A DNA stretch of 64,000 bases from Achromobacter sp. UMC46 (GTDB lineage: Bacteria; Pseudomonadota; Gammaproteobacteria; Burkholderiales; Burkholderiaceae_B), in assembly GCF_014170335.1 (NCBI RefSeq), contig NZ_LZZS01000033.1, positions 62,001 to 126,000 of the forward strand, in the 5' to 3' direction. The notes beneath the pieces are model-generated. The model was not told where the DNA came from. It was given only the letters and a program-made list of their open reading frames with translations, and searched no databases. The position numbers and the translations under genes were made by a program. Shown piece by piece: positions 53,473 to 61,507 of the stretch. The number at the start of each line of letters is the position of its first letter. Position 1 is the first letter of the stretch.

Positions 53473-53985
53473 TCAGCCTGCGGCGCGCAGCGCCAGGAAC
53501 GCCGGCAGCGCCAGCAAACCCGCCAGCCGTGCGTTGTCGATGTCCGCGTCCGAGACCTTTGCGCGCGGCATCAGGAAGTTCACGGTGCCCAGGCAGGCGC
53601 CGGCGTAGACGACCGGGATGTTGATCACCGACTGCAGGCCCAGGTCGCGGATGGCGTCGTGGTCGTTGAAGAATTCTCGGATCGCGGCTTCGCCTTCGCC
53701 CACGAACACCTGCTGATCAATCAGGACGTGGCGGCCCCAAGGCGTGCCGCGCTTGTCCTTGCTGCCGCCCGGGGGATAGGCCTGCGGGTTCGAGCTGTAC
53801 AGGCGCACCACGCGCATGGCGTCCGCGTCGTAGCGGTTAACGGTGCACAAGGCGTGCCCCAGCGCGGCGTGGGCGTAGGCGTCGATGGCTTGCAGCGCGG
53901 CCGCCGCGTCGGCCGAGGCGTACGCCCGCGCGACGGCCTGCACGCCGGCCGGCGCGGGAGGCTGTGGGATAGCGTGGCCGGTCAT
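53473..53985 (-). CDS. GAF-domain protein
   Basis: A 170-residue soluble protein consisting mostly of one GAF domain (CTVNRYDADAMRVVRLYSSNP ... LGLQSVINIPVVYAGACLGTVNFL). GAF domains bind small ligands or nucleotides. The start overlaps the Bug receptor stop (ATGA), placing it last in the GGT-Bug-GAF operon. In this family group such proteins often sit beside substrate receptors, but the ligand is unknown. Confidence 0.85.
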   Translation of the reverse strand: MTGHAIPQPPAPAGVQAVARAYASADAAAALQAIDAYAHAALGHALCTVNRYDADAMRVVRLYSSNPQAYPPGGSKDKRGTPWGRHVLIDQQVFVGEGEAAIREFFNDHDAIRDLGLQSVINIPVVYAGACLGTVNFLMPRAKVSDADIDNARLAGLLALPAFLALRAAG

Positions 53986-54956
53986 TCCGCGGTGATCCCC
54001 AATTCCTTGATCAGCTTGCCGTACTTGTCGGCATCGCGCACGAGGATCTGGCCGAATTGCTCCGGCGTGGTTTCGGTCAGCAGCACGCCCATGTCGCCCA
54101 TTTTCTTGATGACGTCGGGACGCTTCAGGATCAGGTTGATCTCGCGGTTCAGGCGGGCGGTCAGCTCGGGCGGCATGCCCGCCGGGCCGAAGGCGCCGTA
54201 CCAGACCGACAGCTCATAGCCCGGCAGCGTTTCGGCGACCGTGGGCACCTCGGGCAACAGCGGCGAGCGCTTTTCCTCGGTGACGGCCAGCAGTTTCAAC
54301 TTGCCGGTCTGCACGTGCGGCAGCGTCTGCGTGCCCGCGCTGAACAGCACCTGGGTGCGGCCGGCCACCGTGTCCAGCACGGCGGGGGCGCCGCCGCGGT
54401 AGGGGATGTGCATCATCTTCACGCCGGCGGCTTTCTCGAACAGCGCCGCGCTCAGGTGGTTGGTCGAGCCCTGGCCGGCCGACGCGTAGGCGACCGTATC
54501 CGGGCGCTCTTTCACGTAGGCGATGAATTCCTTCAGGTTGGCCGCGGGCACCGACGGGTGGACCACCATCGTGTTGGTCACCAGCGCCAGTTCGGCGATG
54601 GGCGTGAAGTCCTTCACGCCGTCGAACGGCATGTTGGAGTACAGCGCCTGGTTCATGGTGTGCGTGCTCATCGAACCGACCAGCAGCGTGTAGCCGTCGG
54701 GCTTGGCGCGGGCCACGAAGGTGGTGCCGATGTTGCCGGACGCGCCCGAGCGGTTCTCGACGATGACGGACTGGCCCAGCGACTGAGTCAGCCCCTCGGA
54801 AAGCACGCGCGCCAGGATGTCGGTGGAGCCGCCTGCCGCCCACGGCACGATCAGCGTGATGGGTTTTTCTGGCCAGGCGGCCTGGGACAGCGCGGGCGCG
54901 GTCAGCGCCAGGCCGAACGCGCAGGCGCGCAATAGTCGTTTGAATCGCAACGTCAT
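53982..54956 (-). CDS. Bug-family tripartite tricarboxylate-type substrate-binding protein
   Basis: A 324-residue periplasmic receptor with signal peptide (LLRACAFGLALTAPALSQA). The pocket loops are WPEKPITLIVPWAAGGSTDILARVL and VIVENRSGASGNIGTTFVARA, the conserved Bug pattern. It lies between the gamma-glutamyltransferase and GAF genes, so it may bind a gamma-glutamyl compound or a related acid; this is inference from position. The start ATG is at 54954-54956. Confidence 0.92.
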   Translation of the reverse strand: MTLRFKRLLRACAFGLALTAPALSQAAWPEKPITLIVPWAAGGSTDILARVLSEGLTQSLGQSVIVENRSGASGNIGTTFVARAKPDGYTLLVGSMSTHTMNQALYSNMPFDGVKDFTPIAELALVTNTMVVHPSVPAANLKEFIAYVKERPDTVAYASAGQGSTNHLSAALFEKAAGVKMMHIPYRGGAPAVLDTVAGRTQVLFSAGTQTLPHVQTGKLKLLAVTEEKRSPLLPEVPTVAETLPGYELSVWYGAFGPAGMPPELTARLNREINLILKRPDVIKKMGDMGVLLTETTPEQFGQILVRDADKYGKLIKELGITAE

Positions 54957-55020
54957 GGTGATTACCCCTTGTGCAAGTGCCGGTCTGGACGCCGGCTGGA
55001 ATGGAACTGGTTGATCTGGT

Positions 55021-56856
55021 TCATCGGCCGACCGCATAGCCCTGCATGCCGCGCGGATTGGCGCCGGCGCGCAGCAGCAAGCCGCCGCCCGCCGCGGGTT
55101 CGCGCGTGCAGGCGCTGATGCGGCCTTCGGACCACGCGGGCCCGACTTTGACCTCGTGGCCGGCATCGCGCAACGCCTGGATCGTGGCGTCCGGCAGGCG
55201 GGACTCCACCGTCAGGCGGTTCAGCGTCTGCGCGCGAGGCCAGAACGAGCCCGGAAAATGGTCGATGTGCCACGAGGGCGCATCGATGGCTTCCTGCAGG
55301 TTCATGCCCATCGCATGGCGCAGGAAGAACGTCACGGTCCACTGGTCCTGCTGGTCGCCGCCCGGCGTGCCGAACGCCATATAGGGTTGCCCGTCGCGCA
55401 GCACGAGACCGGGCGACAAGGTGGTGCAGGGGCGCTTGCCCGGCTGCAGCTGGCCCGCTACTCCATCGTCCAGCCACGTCATCTGCAACCGGGTCGTCAA
55501 TGGGAAACCCAGGCCCGGCACGACCGGGCTGGACGACAGCCAGCCGCCCGAGGGCGTGGCGGCGACCATGTTGCCGTCCCGATCGATGACGTCGATCTGG
55601 CAGGTGTCGCCCACGAAGATTTCGCGCGCGGCCCATTCGGCCATGGGCGGCAAGGCCGCGAAGGTGGGCTCGCCCACGCCGAAGCGGATGTCGGAGGCGG
55701 CCAGCGTGCGATCGGCGGCGGCCAGATCGGGCAGGCGGGGCGCCAGGCCGGCAGGGCTGCCCGGTTGCAGGGCCGTGGACGCTTGCGTGCCGATCCCGCC
55801 CGCCCGCTGCCGCGCATACGCGTCGCTCAGCAGCGCGGCCAGAGGCACCTGCACGAAATCGGGGTCGCCATACCAGGCGGCGCGGTCGGCGAAGGCCAGT
55901 TTGGCGGCTTCGGCGACGCGGTGCACGAATTGCGGCGAGGTCGGCTCCAGGCCGTCCAGGCCCAGGTGTCGCAGCATCGCCAACTGCTGCAGGTGCACCG
56001 GTCCTTGCGACCAGACGCCGCATTTGGCGACGGTGTAGCGGCCGTATTGGGTCGTGGCCGGCTCGTCGTAGGTGGCGCGCCAGTCGGCCATGTCCGCCTT
56101 GCGCAGCAGCCCGCGGTTGCGCTGCCCGGTGGTGTCGCGCACGGCCTCATGGGTGTAGTAAGTGTCAATCGCGTCGGCGACGAAACCCCGGTACCAGCTC
56201 TCCAGCGCGGCATCGATGCGGCCGCGGCGGTCGCTGCTGGCGGCGTGCGCCTCGTCCAGGATGCGGGTGTAGGTCGCGGCGATGGCGGGCGTGCGGAACA
56301 GGGCGTCGGGCGCAGGCACGCGGCCGCCGGGCATCCAGACATCGCGGGAACTCGTCCATTCGTCGCGGAACAGCGCCTGCACGGCCAGGATGGCCTGCGA
56401 CACGCGGGGCACCAGCGGAAAACCGTCGCGCGCATAGTCGATGGCCGGTTGCAGCACGTCGGCCAGTTCCCAGGTGCCATAGTCGCGCAGCAGGGTCAGC
56501 CAGGCGCCGAACGCGCCGGGTACGGTGGCGGGCAGCAGGCCGATGCCGGGCACCAGTTCCACGCCCAGGCCGCGGAAGTAGGCGGGCGTGGCCAGCGCGG
56601 GCGCGGGCCCTTGGCCGCACAGCGCGCGCATGCGCTGCTCGCGTTCGCTCCAGAGCAGGATCGGCACCTCGCCGCCCGGACCGTTCAGGTGCGGCTCGAC
56701 GATCTGCAAGGTGAAGCCGCCGGCGACGGCGGCGTCATAGGCGTTGCCGCCGCGTTCCAGCACGCCCATCGCCACTTGCGAGGCCAGCCAGTGCGTGGAG
56801 GACACGACGCCGAAGGTGCCGCGTATTTCGGGGCGGGTGGTGAAGGAATCGCTCAT
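55021..56856 (-). CDS. gamma-glutamyltransferase family protein (Ntn hydrolase)
   Basis: A 611-residue Ntn-hydrolase of the GGT family, which hydrolyses or transfers gamma-glutamyl groups. The N-terminal domain has GVVSSTHWLASQVAMGVLERGGNAYDAAVA, typical of GGT. The autoprocessing nucleophile is Thr418 in VGDTCQIDVIDRDGNMVAATPSGG, and the C-terminal domain has FGTPGGDQQDQW. No signal peptide is visible, unlike E. coli Ggt, so this is probably a cytoplasmic member with an unknown substrate. It is the first gene after the divergent LysR regulator. Confidence 0.9.
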   Translation of the reverse strand: MSDSFTTRPEIRGTFGVVSSTHWLASQVAMGVLERGGNAYDAAVAGGFTLQIVEPHLNGPGGEVPILLWSEREQRMRALCGQGPAPALATPAYFRGLGVELVPGIGLLPATVPGAFGAWLTLLRDYGTWELADVLQPAIDYARDGFPLVPRVSQAILAVQALFRDEWTSSRDVWMPGGRVPAPDALFRTPAIAATYTRILDEAHAASSDRRGRIDAALESWYRGFVADAIDTYYTHEAVRDTTGQRNRGLLRKADMADWRATYDEPATTQYGRYTVAKCGVWSQGPVHLQQLAMLRHLGLDGLEPTSPQFVHRVAEAAKLAFADRAAWYGDPDFVQVPLAALLSDAYARQRAGGIGTQASTALQPGSPAGLAPRLPDLAAADRTLAASDIRFGVGEPTFAALPPMAEWAAREIFVGDTCQIDVIDRDGNMVAATPSGGWLSSSPVVPGLGFPLTTRLQMTWLDDGVAGQLQPGKRPCTTLSPGLVLRDGQPYMAFGTPGGDQQDQWTVTFFLRHAMGMNLQEAIDAPSWHIDHFPGSFWPRAQTLNRLTVESRLPDATIQALRDAGHEVKVGPAWSEGRISACTREPAAGGGLLLRAGANPRGMQGYAVGR

Positions 56857-56938
56857 GGTGAGGGGGCAGGCTGCGGGGAAAGTGAATGGAAGTATAGGAT
56901 TGTGAAATAACTCGATTCAGCTTTGTTGGCATAATTGA

Positions 56939-56954
56939 ATAACCATTTGGTTAT
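56939..56954. promoter_or_regulatory. palindrome in the LysR-GGT divergent promoter region
   Basis: ATAACC-ATTT-GGTTAT is a perfect inverted repeat located 11 bases before the LysR start codon and 82 bases from the gamma-glutamyltransferase start. Position and symmetry suit binding by the divergent LysR-type regulator. Confidence 0.6.
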
Positions 56955-56964
56955 AGAGAACCCC

Positions 56965-57909
56965 ATGAGCTGGGATGCTGCCCGTCTGGCCAATCGCCTG
57001 AAGCACCGCCATCTGGCGCTGTTGACCAACATCGCCAAGCACGGCTCCCTGACCCGGGTGGCCGCGGCCACCGGCATCAGCCAGCCCGCCGTCACCAAGG
57101 CGCTGGCCGAACTGGAGGACATCTTCGGCGCGCCGCTGTTCCTGCGCAGCGGGCGCGGCCTGCAGGCGACTCCGCTGGGCGAACTGGCCTTGCTGCGCGC
57201 ACGCCATATGCAGAGCGATCTGGACTTGTGGGCGCGCGAGGTCGAGGCCTTGCATGCCGGCCGCTCGGCGCACCTGAACGTGGGCGTGGTGCCGTATGTG
57301 TCCAGCGCCTTGCTGACGGCGGCCATCAGCCGGCTGCATCAGCGCCATGGGGTGACGCTGACCTTGCACCGCGCTACCACGGATCATCTGGTGCCGATGC
57401 TGCGCCGCCACGAGCTGGACTGCATCGTCAGCCGCGCGACGTCGACCGTCGCGCTGGACGACCTGATGCACCGGGTGCTGTATCGCCAGCGCCCGCGCCT
57501 GATCGCGCACAGCCGCCTGGCGCAGCGCCTGGCCCGGCGCGCGCCGGACTGGCCGGCGGTCGCGGCCATGGACTGGGTTTTGCCGGCCGCCAATACGCCC
57601 ACCCGGCAACTGATCATGGAGCATTTCATCCGCGCCGGGCTGCGCCCGCCGTCGCCGGTGCTGGAAGCCTATTCCACCGATGTGATCGAGGGCATGCTGA
57701 CGATGAACGAGGCATTGATCTCGGTCGTGCCCGAGGACATCGCGCGGGAACTCTGCCAGCGCGGCAAGCTGGGCAGGGTGCCCTGGGATTTCGGCTGGGA
57801 GTTGCCGCCCATCAACCTGATCCGCCGCAGGCGCGAACAGGCGCTGGCGGCGGAAGAGCGCTTTTCAGACATATTGCTGGACCTGTGCGCGGACCCGCCG
57901 GCGGTCTGA
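56965..57909 (+). CDS. LysR-family transcriptional regulator
   Basis: A 314-residue regulator. The winged helix is at residues 8-65: NRLKHRHLALLTNIAKHGSLTRVAAATGISQPAVTKALAELEDIFGAPLFLRSGRGLQATPLG. The rest is the ligand-binding domain (HLNVGVVPYVSSALL ...). Divergent placement suggests control of the GGT-Bug-GAF operon. The ATG at 56965 is preferred over a TTG at 56935, which lies before the palindrome. A 12-base repeat array begins just after its stop. Confidence 0.9.
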   Translation: MSWDAARLANRLKHRHLALLTNIAKHGSLTRVAAATGISQPAVTKALAELEDIFGAPLFLRSGRGLQATPLGELALLRARHMQSDLDLWAREVEALHAGRSAHLNVGVVPYVSSALLTAAISRLHQRHGVTLTLHRATTDHLVPMLRRHELDCIVSRATSTVALDDLMHRVLYRQRPRLIAHSRLAQRLARRAPDWPAVAAMDWVLPAANTPTRQLIMEHFIRAGLRPPSPVLEAYSTDVIEGMLTMNEALISVVPEDIARELCQRGKLGRVPWDFGWELPPINLIRRRREQALAAEERFSDILLDLCADPPAV

Positions 57910-57910
57910 G

Positions 57911-57970
57911 GCGCGTTAGCGGGCGCGTTAATAGGCTCATTAACGGGCTCATTAACGGGCTCGTTAACGC
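57911..57970. repeat. five 12-base tandem repeats between LysR and phnN
   Basis: Units are GCGCGTTAGCGG, GCGCGTTAATAG, GCTCATTAACGG, GCTCATTAACGG and GCTCGTTAACGC, consecutive from 57911 to 57970. The last unit contains the phnN stop codon (TTA on this strand at 57964-57966). Each carries the core YRTTAR, so a stop triplet is reiterated, as in the 14-base array at 13647. Confidence 0.85.
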
Positions 57971-58554
57971 GCGAGCTGTTCCCGCGCGATCGTCAGCAGG
58001 GCGGCGGCGGCCGATTCGGGGGCGCCGTTATTGCTGACCTGCGCCAGGCGGCACGCTTGCGGCACGGCAAAGGCCTGCGTGGCGCGCGACAGCCGCTGCG
58101 CGATCTGTTCCGCGCTTTCCCGCCCGCGGCCCGTCAGGCGGTGCGCGAGCAGGTCGGGGTCGACGGTGACCTCTACCGCCGTCAAGGCGGGATAGCGGGC
58201 GTGCGCCGCCTGCAGATGCGCGCGCGACCCGTTGACGATGACGGCCGCGCCGCAAGCCAGCCAGGTGTCGATTTCGATGCCGATGCCATAGTGCAGTCCA
58301 TGGCTTGCCCAGCGCAGCGCAAAGCACCCCAGCGCCGCGCGGCGCACGAATTCTTCCGTCGATAGCGGTAGCGAGTCTTCGGTGCTGGCGCTGTCGCGGG
58401 TGATGTAGCGGTGCGCGACCAGGACGGGTTCGTCATGTTGCAGATGGGCGCGCATCAGCCGCAGCAGCGTGTCCTTGCCGCTGCCCGATGCGCCCATCAG
58501 GTAGATCAGCCGCGTGCCGTCGGCGGGCGGCGAGGCCGTGGCCGGTCGGATCAT
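57964..58554 (-). CDS. phnN: ribose 1,5-bisphosphate phosphokinase
   Basis: Converts ribose 1,5-bisphosphate to PRPP, recycling the C-P lyase product; 196 residues. The P-loop is MGASGSGKDTLL (about residues 20-31), followed by RYITRDSASTEDSLPLSTEEF and GLHYGIGIEIDTWLACGAAVIVNGSR, matching PhnN. It overlaps the DUF1045 gene by four bases (ATGA). Its 3' end lies in the 12-base repeat array. Confidence 0.92.
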   Translation of the reverse strand: MIRPATASPPADGTRLIYLMGASGSGKDTLLRLMRAHLQHDEPVLVAHRYITRDSASTEDSLPLSTEEFVRRAALGCFALRWASHGLHYGIGIEIDTWLACGAAVIVNGSRAHLQAAHARYPALTAVEVTVDPDLLAHRLTGRGRESAEQIAQRLSRATQAFAVPQACRLAQVSNNGAPESAAAALLTIAREQLAR

Positions 58555-59294
58555 GGCGCGGACGGCCCTTGCAGGTAGCCGGCGCCGATCGCGTCCGTAT
58601 GCGTGCCGTCGAAACCGTAGTGGCGCGCGGCGATGAAGTCAGCACCGGGTTCGGGCTGCACGAAGACGCTGATGGCGGGCACCGCCATGGTCTGCCCGCG
58701 CAACGGATCGGCAAAGGCGGCGATGCCGCGCTGCGCCTGCTCCAGCGCGTCATCGGCCAGTTTTCCGGTCAGCGTGATGTGGAACGTATAGGTGTCGAAC
58801 ACATAGGGGTAGCCCCAGTGCGCCAGCATGGCTTGCTGTTCGGGCGGCAGCGAATGCGGTTGGCGGCGCGCGGTTTCCTCGGGCGTGGGCGGGGCGCGCA
58901 AGGGGTCCAGTCCGCGCACGGCGGCGTTGGCCAGGGCCTGGATGCGGGCCTGGCCTTGTTTATCGGATTCGGCGATGCGCCACGCCAGGAAACCGCGCAG
59001 CGTTTCGCATTCCAGCTCTACCTCGAAGGGGAGGATGCCGCAGGCCAGTTCCCGGGCGGCCGCGTCTACCGCTTGCGGCGTGGCGCCGGCGCGCAGCCGG
59101 AAAGGCGGCTTCAGCGTGGCGTGCAGGCCGTAGTGGCGCGGCGCCGCCGTCCAGGCGGGGGACGGTTTGGACATGCCGGGCGGGAGCGCAAGCGCGTCGC
59201 CCGTGTCGGCGCAGCGGCCCAGCCAGCGGCTGCCGTATTCGCGCCAGGGGCCGGTGGGCGCCAGGTACAAGGCGTAGCGATGGGCAAGCGGCAT
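58551..59294 (-). CDS. DUF1045 phosphonate-locus protein (2H phosphoesterase fold)
   Basis: A 247-residue protein of the DUF1045 family, found in C-P lyase operons. It has two H-x-T motifs, HYGLHATLKPPF (His58, Thr60) and TFHITLTG (His172, Thr174), the catalytic pairs of 2H phosphoesterases. A hydrolase for a cyclic ribose phosphate intermediate is a reasonable inference, in place of the metallo-beta-lactamase-fold PhnP, which is not seen here. It lies between phnM and phnN. Confidence 0.88.
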   Translation of the reverse strand: MPLAHRYALYLAPTGPWREYGSRWLGRCADTGDALALPPGMSKPSPAWTAAPRHYGLHATLKPPFRLRAGATPQAVDAAARELACGILPFEVELECETLRGFLAWRIAESDKQGQARIQALANAAVRGLDPLRAPPTPEETARRQPHSLPPEQQAMLAHWGYPYVFDTYTFHITLTGKLADDALEQAQRGIAAFADPLRGQTMAVPAISVFVQPEPGADFIAARHYGFDGTHTDAIGAGYLQGPSAP

Positions 59295-59296
59295 GG

Positions 59297-60490
59297 TCAG
59301 GCCGCCATGCGCAGGCTGTTGTCGTGGCCGAACACGCGCGTGGCGTAGCGCAGTTCGCCCCCCACGATCGCGGCGACCACGCGCGGCAGGCCGGCCACCT
59401 GGTCGTCCACCACGATGGCGTCGGCGATCAGGCCGGGTACCAATGCGCCCCGGTCTTTCAGGCCGGCGGCGCGCGCCGGATTCAGCGACACCAGGTTCCA
59501 GGCCTGCGCCAGCGGCAGCACGCCGTCCTGCACCAGCCGCATGACGGCGGCCAGCGGGGCGGGGTAGTAGTAGTCGGAGGTCAGGATGTCGCACAGGCCA
59601 TCGCGCACCATCTCGGTGGCGCTGGGCGCGCCGGTGTGGCTGCCGCCGCGCACGACGTTGGGCGCGCCGAAGACGACGGCGTTGCCCAGGTCGCGGGCGA
59701 CGCCGGCGGCTTCGCGGGTCAGCGGGAATTCCGCCACGCCGCAACCCAGCTGATGGTAGTAGCGCCGCGTGGCGGCGTCGGGATCGTCGTGCGAGGCCAC
59801 TTTCAAGCCGGCCGCCTGCGCGCAGGCGGTCAGTTCGCGCATGGCGTCGGCCACAGAGTCGGCGGCGGACATCGCCGCGCGGATGCGTTCCTGGAAGGTG
59901 TCCAGGTCGCATTCGGCGCGGCTGGCGTATTGCATCAGCTTGCGGTCGTCGCCCAGGCGGCGCGCCATGGTGGGCAAGTGGTCGTTCAGGGCAAGGAAGC
60001 GCACGCGGCCGTCGCGGATCCATTGCTGGGCCAGCTCCACGCCGCCCACGTGATGGGTTTCGAAGCGCAGGTGCACGTAGTGCCGCGCGCCCATCATGTG
60101 CTGCATGCGTGCCAACGCGTCGAACATGCGTTCGGCGTAGGCCTCACCGCGCAACCCGCCTTCCCAGGACAGGGTCACGCCATGGAACTCGGTGGTGATG
60201 CCGTTGGCAAGCAGTTGGCGGTCTACGTCGAACAGCGCGCTGTCATACGGGAAGGTGACACTGGGCCGGGGCATGATGGCGCGTTCGAAGGCGTCGCCAT
60301 GCAGGTCGACGATGCCGGGCAGCACCAGCAGGTCGCCGGCGTCGAACCACGGGGCGCCGCGCGCGGGCGTCGCGCCGCTGTCGTCGATCAACCCGCCCTG
60401 GAAGCGCAGGCTGGCTTGTTCGACGCCGCGCGGCGTCAGGATGCGTTGGCCTGTGACACCGGCCAGGGGCGAGGGGGCATGTGAGTTCAT
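59297..60490 (-). CDS. phnM: alpha-D-ribose 1-methylphosphonate 5-triphosphate diphosphatase
   Basis: An amidohydrolase-fold enzyme of the C-P lyase pathway that removes pyrophosphate from the PhnGHI product; 397 residues. Metal-binding DLHGDAFERAIMPRPSV (HxD-type) is near residue 60; others include LRFETHHVGG, VASHDDPDA and TSDYYYPAPL. The ATG at 60488-60490 starts the phnM-DUF1045-phnN group, whose upstream region contains a PhnF-type operator at 60524. Confidence 0.93.
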   Translation of the reverse strand: MNSHAPSPLAGVTGQRILTPRGVEQASLRFQGGLIDDSGATPARGAPWFDAGDLLVLPGIVDLHGDAFERAIMPRPSVTFPYDSALFDVDRQLLANGITTEFHGVTLSWEGGLRGEAYAERMFDALARMQHMMGARHYVHLRFETHHVGGVELAQQWIRDGRVRFLALNDHLPTMARRLGDDRKLMQYASRAECDLDTFQERIRAAMSAADSVADAMRELTACAQAAGLKVASHDDPDAATRRYYHQLGCGVAEFPLTREAAGVARDLGNAVVFGAPNVVRGGSHTGAPSATEMVRDGLCDILTSDYYYPAPLAAVMRLVQDGVLPLAQAWNLVSLNPARAAGLKDRGALVPGLIADAIVVDDQVAGLPRVVAAIVGGELRYATRVFGHDNSLRMAA

Positions 60491-60523
60491 GGCGTGACGT
60501 TATCGATATTGCATGACAACCAG

Positions 60524-60533
60524 ATGTCTAGAT
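60524..60533. promoter_or_regulatory. PhnF-type operator upstream of phnM
   Basis: ATGTCTAGAT, a 10-base palindrome with core GTCTAGA followed by TGTG, lies 34 bases before the phnM start. The same core, CGTCTAGACG with GTGT after it, occurs at 61485 before phnG. HutC-subfamily GntR regulators bind similar GTxTAGAC sites. Confidence 0.65.
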
Positions 60534-60600
60534 GTGTGTTGTTGCTTTCCAATGCTGTTTCGCGCATCGCCGCCGGCAGTCCCCGACGGGGTCTTGCAGC

Positions 60601-61323
60601 CTAGCTTTCGTCCGCGACCATCAACTGCACCAGGTCGCCGACGAAGCGGGTGATGCTGTATTGCAGCGGGGCGCCTTCCTGGTCCACGTTCAGCGCTTCT
60701 ACCTGGAGGATCGGCCGCGTCTTGGGCTGGCCTAGCAGGCGGGCGACTTCTGGCGCGGGCAGCGCCGCGGTGATGCGCGACCATTTGCGCGTGTAGTCGC
60801 CGATGCCGTAGTGCGCATAGACCTTGGACACCGAACGCAGGGCGGTCAGGCGGTCGGCGAAATCCGGAAAGCGCTTTTCATCGAAGAAGTGCTCGGATGC
60901 GCTGATGGGCCGGTTCTCGGCTTTGCCTACCATCTGCACGCGCAACAGCGGCGCCGTGCGGGCAAGCCCCAGGTGCTTGGCGATATCGGCCGCGCGCAAG
61001 GTCTGGCTGCCCAGGGCTTCCAGGTGGCCCAGCACACCCTGGCTGCGCAGGTTCTCGGAAAAGCGCGTGCGCTTGCCGATGGCGTAATCGATGGCGTGTT
61101 CCTGCACGAAGGTGCCGCGACCCTGCTCGATCCGGACCAGGCCGCTTTGCTCCAGTTCGCCCATGGCGCGCCGGATGGTGTGGCGGTTGACCGAGAACTT
61201 GGCCGCCAACTCTGGCTCGGACGGCAGCTGTTCGCCCGCCATATAGAGCTTGTTGCGGATGTCGTCCGCCAGGGACTCGCCGATTTGCCGCCAGACGGCG
61301 ATGCCGGAACCTCTTTCAACCAT
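60601..61323 (-). CDS. phnF: GntR/HutC-family transcriptional regulator of the phosphonate locus
   Basis: A 240-residue regulator. The winged helix (about residues 8-70) has WRQIGESLADDIRNKLYMAGEQLPSEPELAAKFSVNRHTIRRAMGELEQSGLVRIEQGRGTFV. The C-terminal UTRA-type effector domain follows (HYGIGDYTRKWSRITA, LQVEALNVDQEGAPLQYSITRFVGD), as in PhnF. The ATG at 61321-61323 is chosen; a GTG at 61344 would add seven residues. It lies between the phnM and phnG groups, ideally placed to control both. Confidence 0.9.
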   Translation of the reverse strand: MVERGSGIAVWRQIGESLADDIRNKLYMAGEQLPSEPELAAKFSVNRHTIRRAMGELEQSGLVRIEQGRGTFVQEHAIDYAIGKRTRFSENLRSQGVLGHLEALGSQTLRAADIAKHLGLARTAPLLRVQMVGKAENRPISASEHFFDEKRFPDFADRLTALRSVSKVYAHYGIGDYTRKWSRITAALPAPEVARLLGQPKTRPILQVEALNVDQEGAPLQYSITRFVGDLVQLMVADES

Positions 61324-61446
61324 AGGGTGCGCTCGTGCTGTCACATCAGCTTCATGAAGAATGGCTGTGATTGTGCCTCATGCGGCGGCCGCGGGATAGG
61401 CGGTGCACAGATGCCGCGGCTGTCATCAAAAATTCACGCCAGGCTG

Positions 61447-61475
61447 TTGAACTTGGAATTCAGAGCGATCATACT
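61447..61475 (+). promoter_or_regulatory. sigma-70 type promoter of phnGHIJ
   Basis: TTGAAC (61447-61452), a 17-base spacer and CATACT (61470-61475) each match four of six consensus bases. The predicted start near 61482 lies just ahead of the palindromic operator, so a bound repressor would block initiation. Confidence 0.5.
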
Positions 61476-61484
61476 TCATCCGGT

Positions 61485-61494
61485 CGTCTAGACG
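61485..61494. promoter_or_regulatory. PhnF-type operator upstream of phnG
   Basis: CGTCTAGACG is a perfect 10-base palindrome, followed by TGTAG, at about +4 to +13 of the predicted start and 14 bases before the phnG ATG. It shares the GTCTAGA core with the phnM site at 60524. Confidence 0.68.
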
Positions 61495-61507
61495 TGTAGA
61501 GGAAATA

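Noticed and set aside
61338-61355. CTGTCAC-ATCA-GCTTCAT as a Pho box for phnF/phnG
   Set aside because: Only the first half fits well; it overlaps the phnF start and is about 100 bases from the predicted phnG promoter, so the support is too weak.
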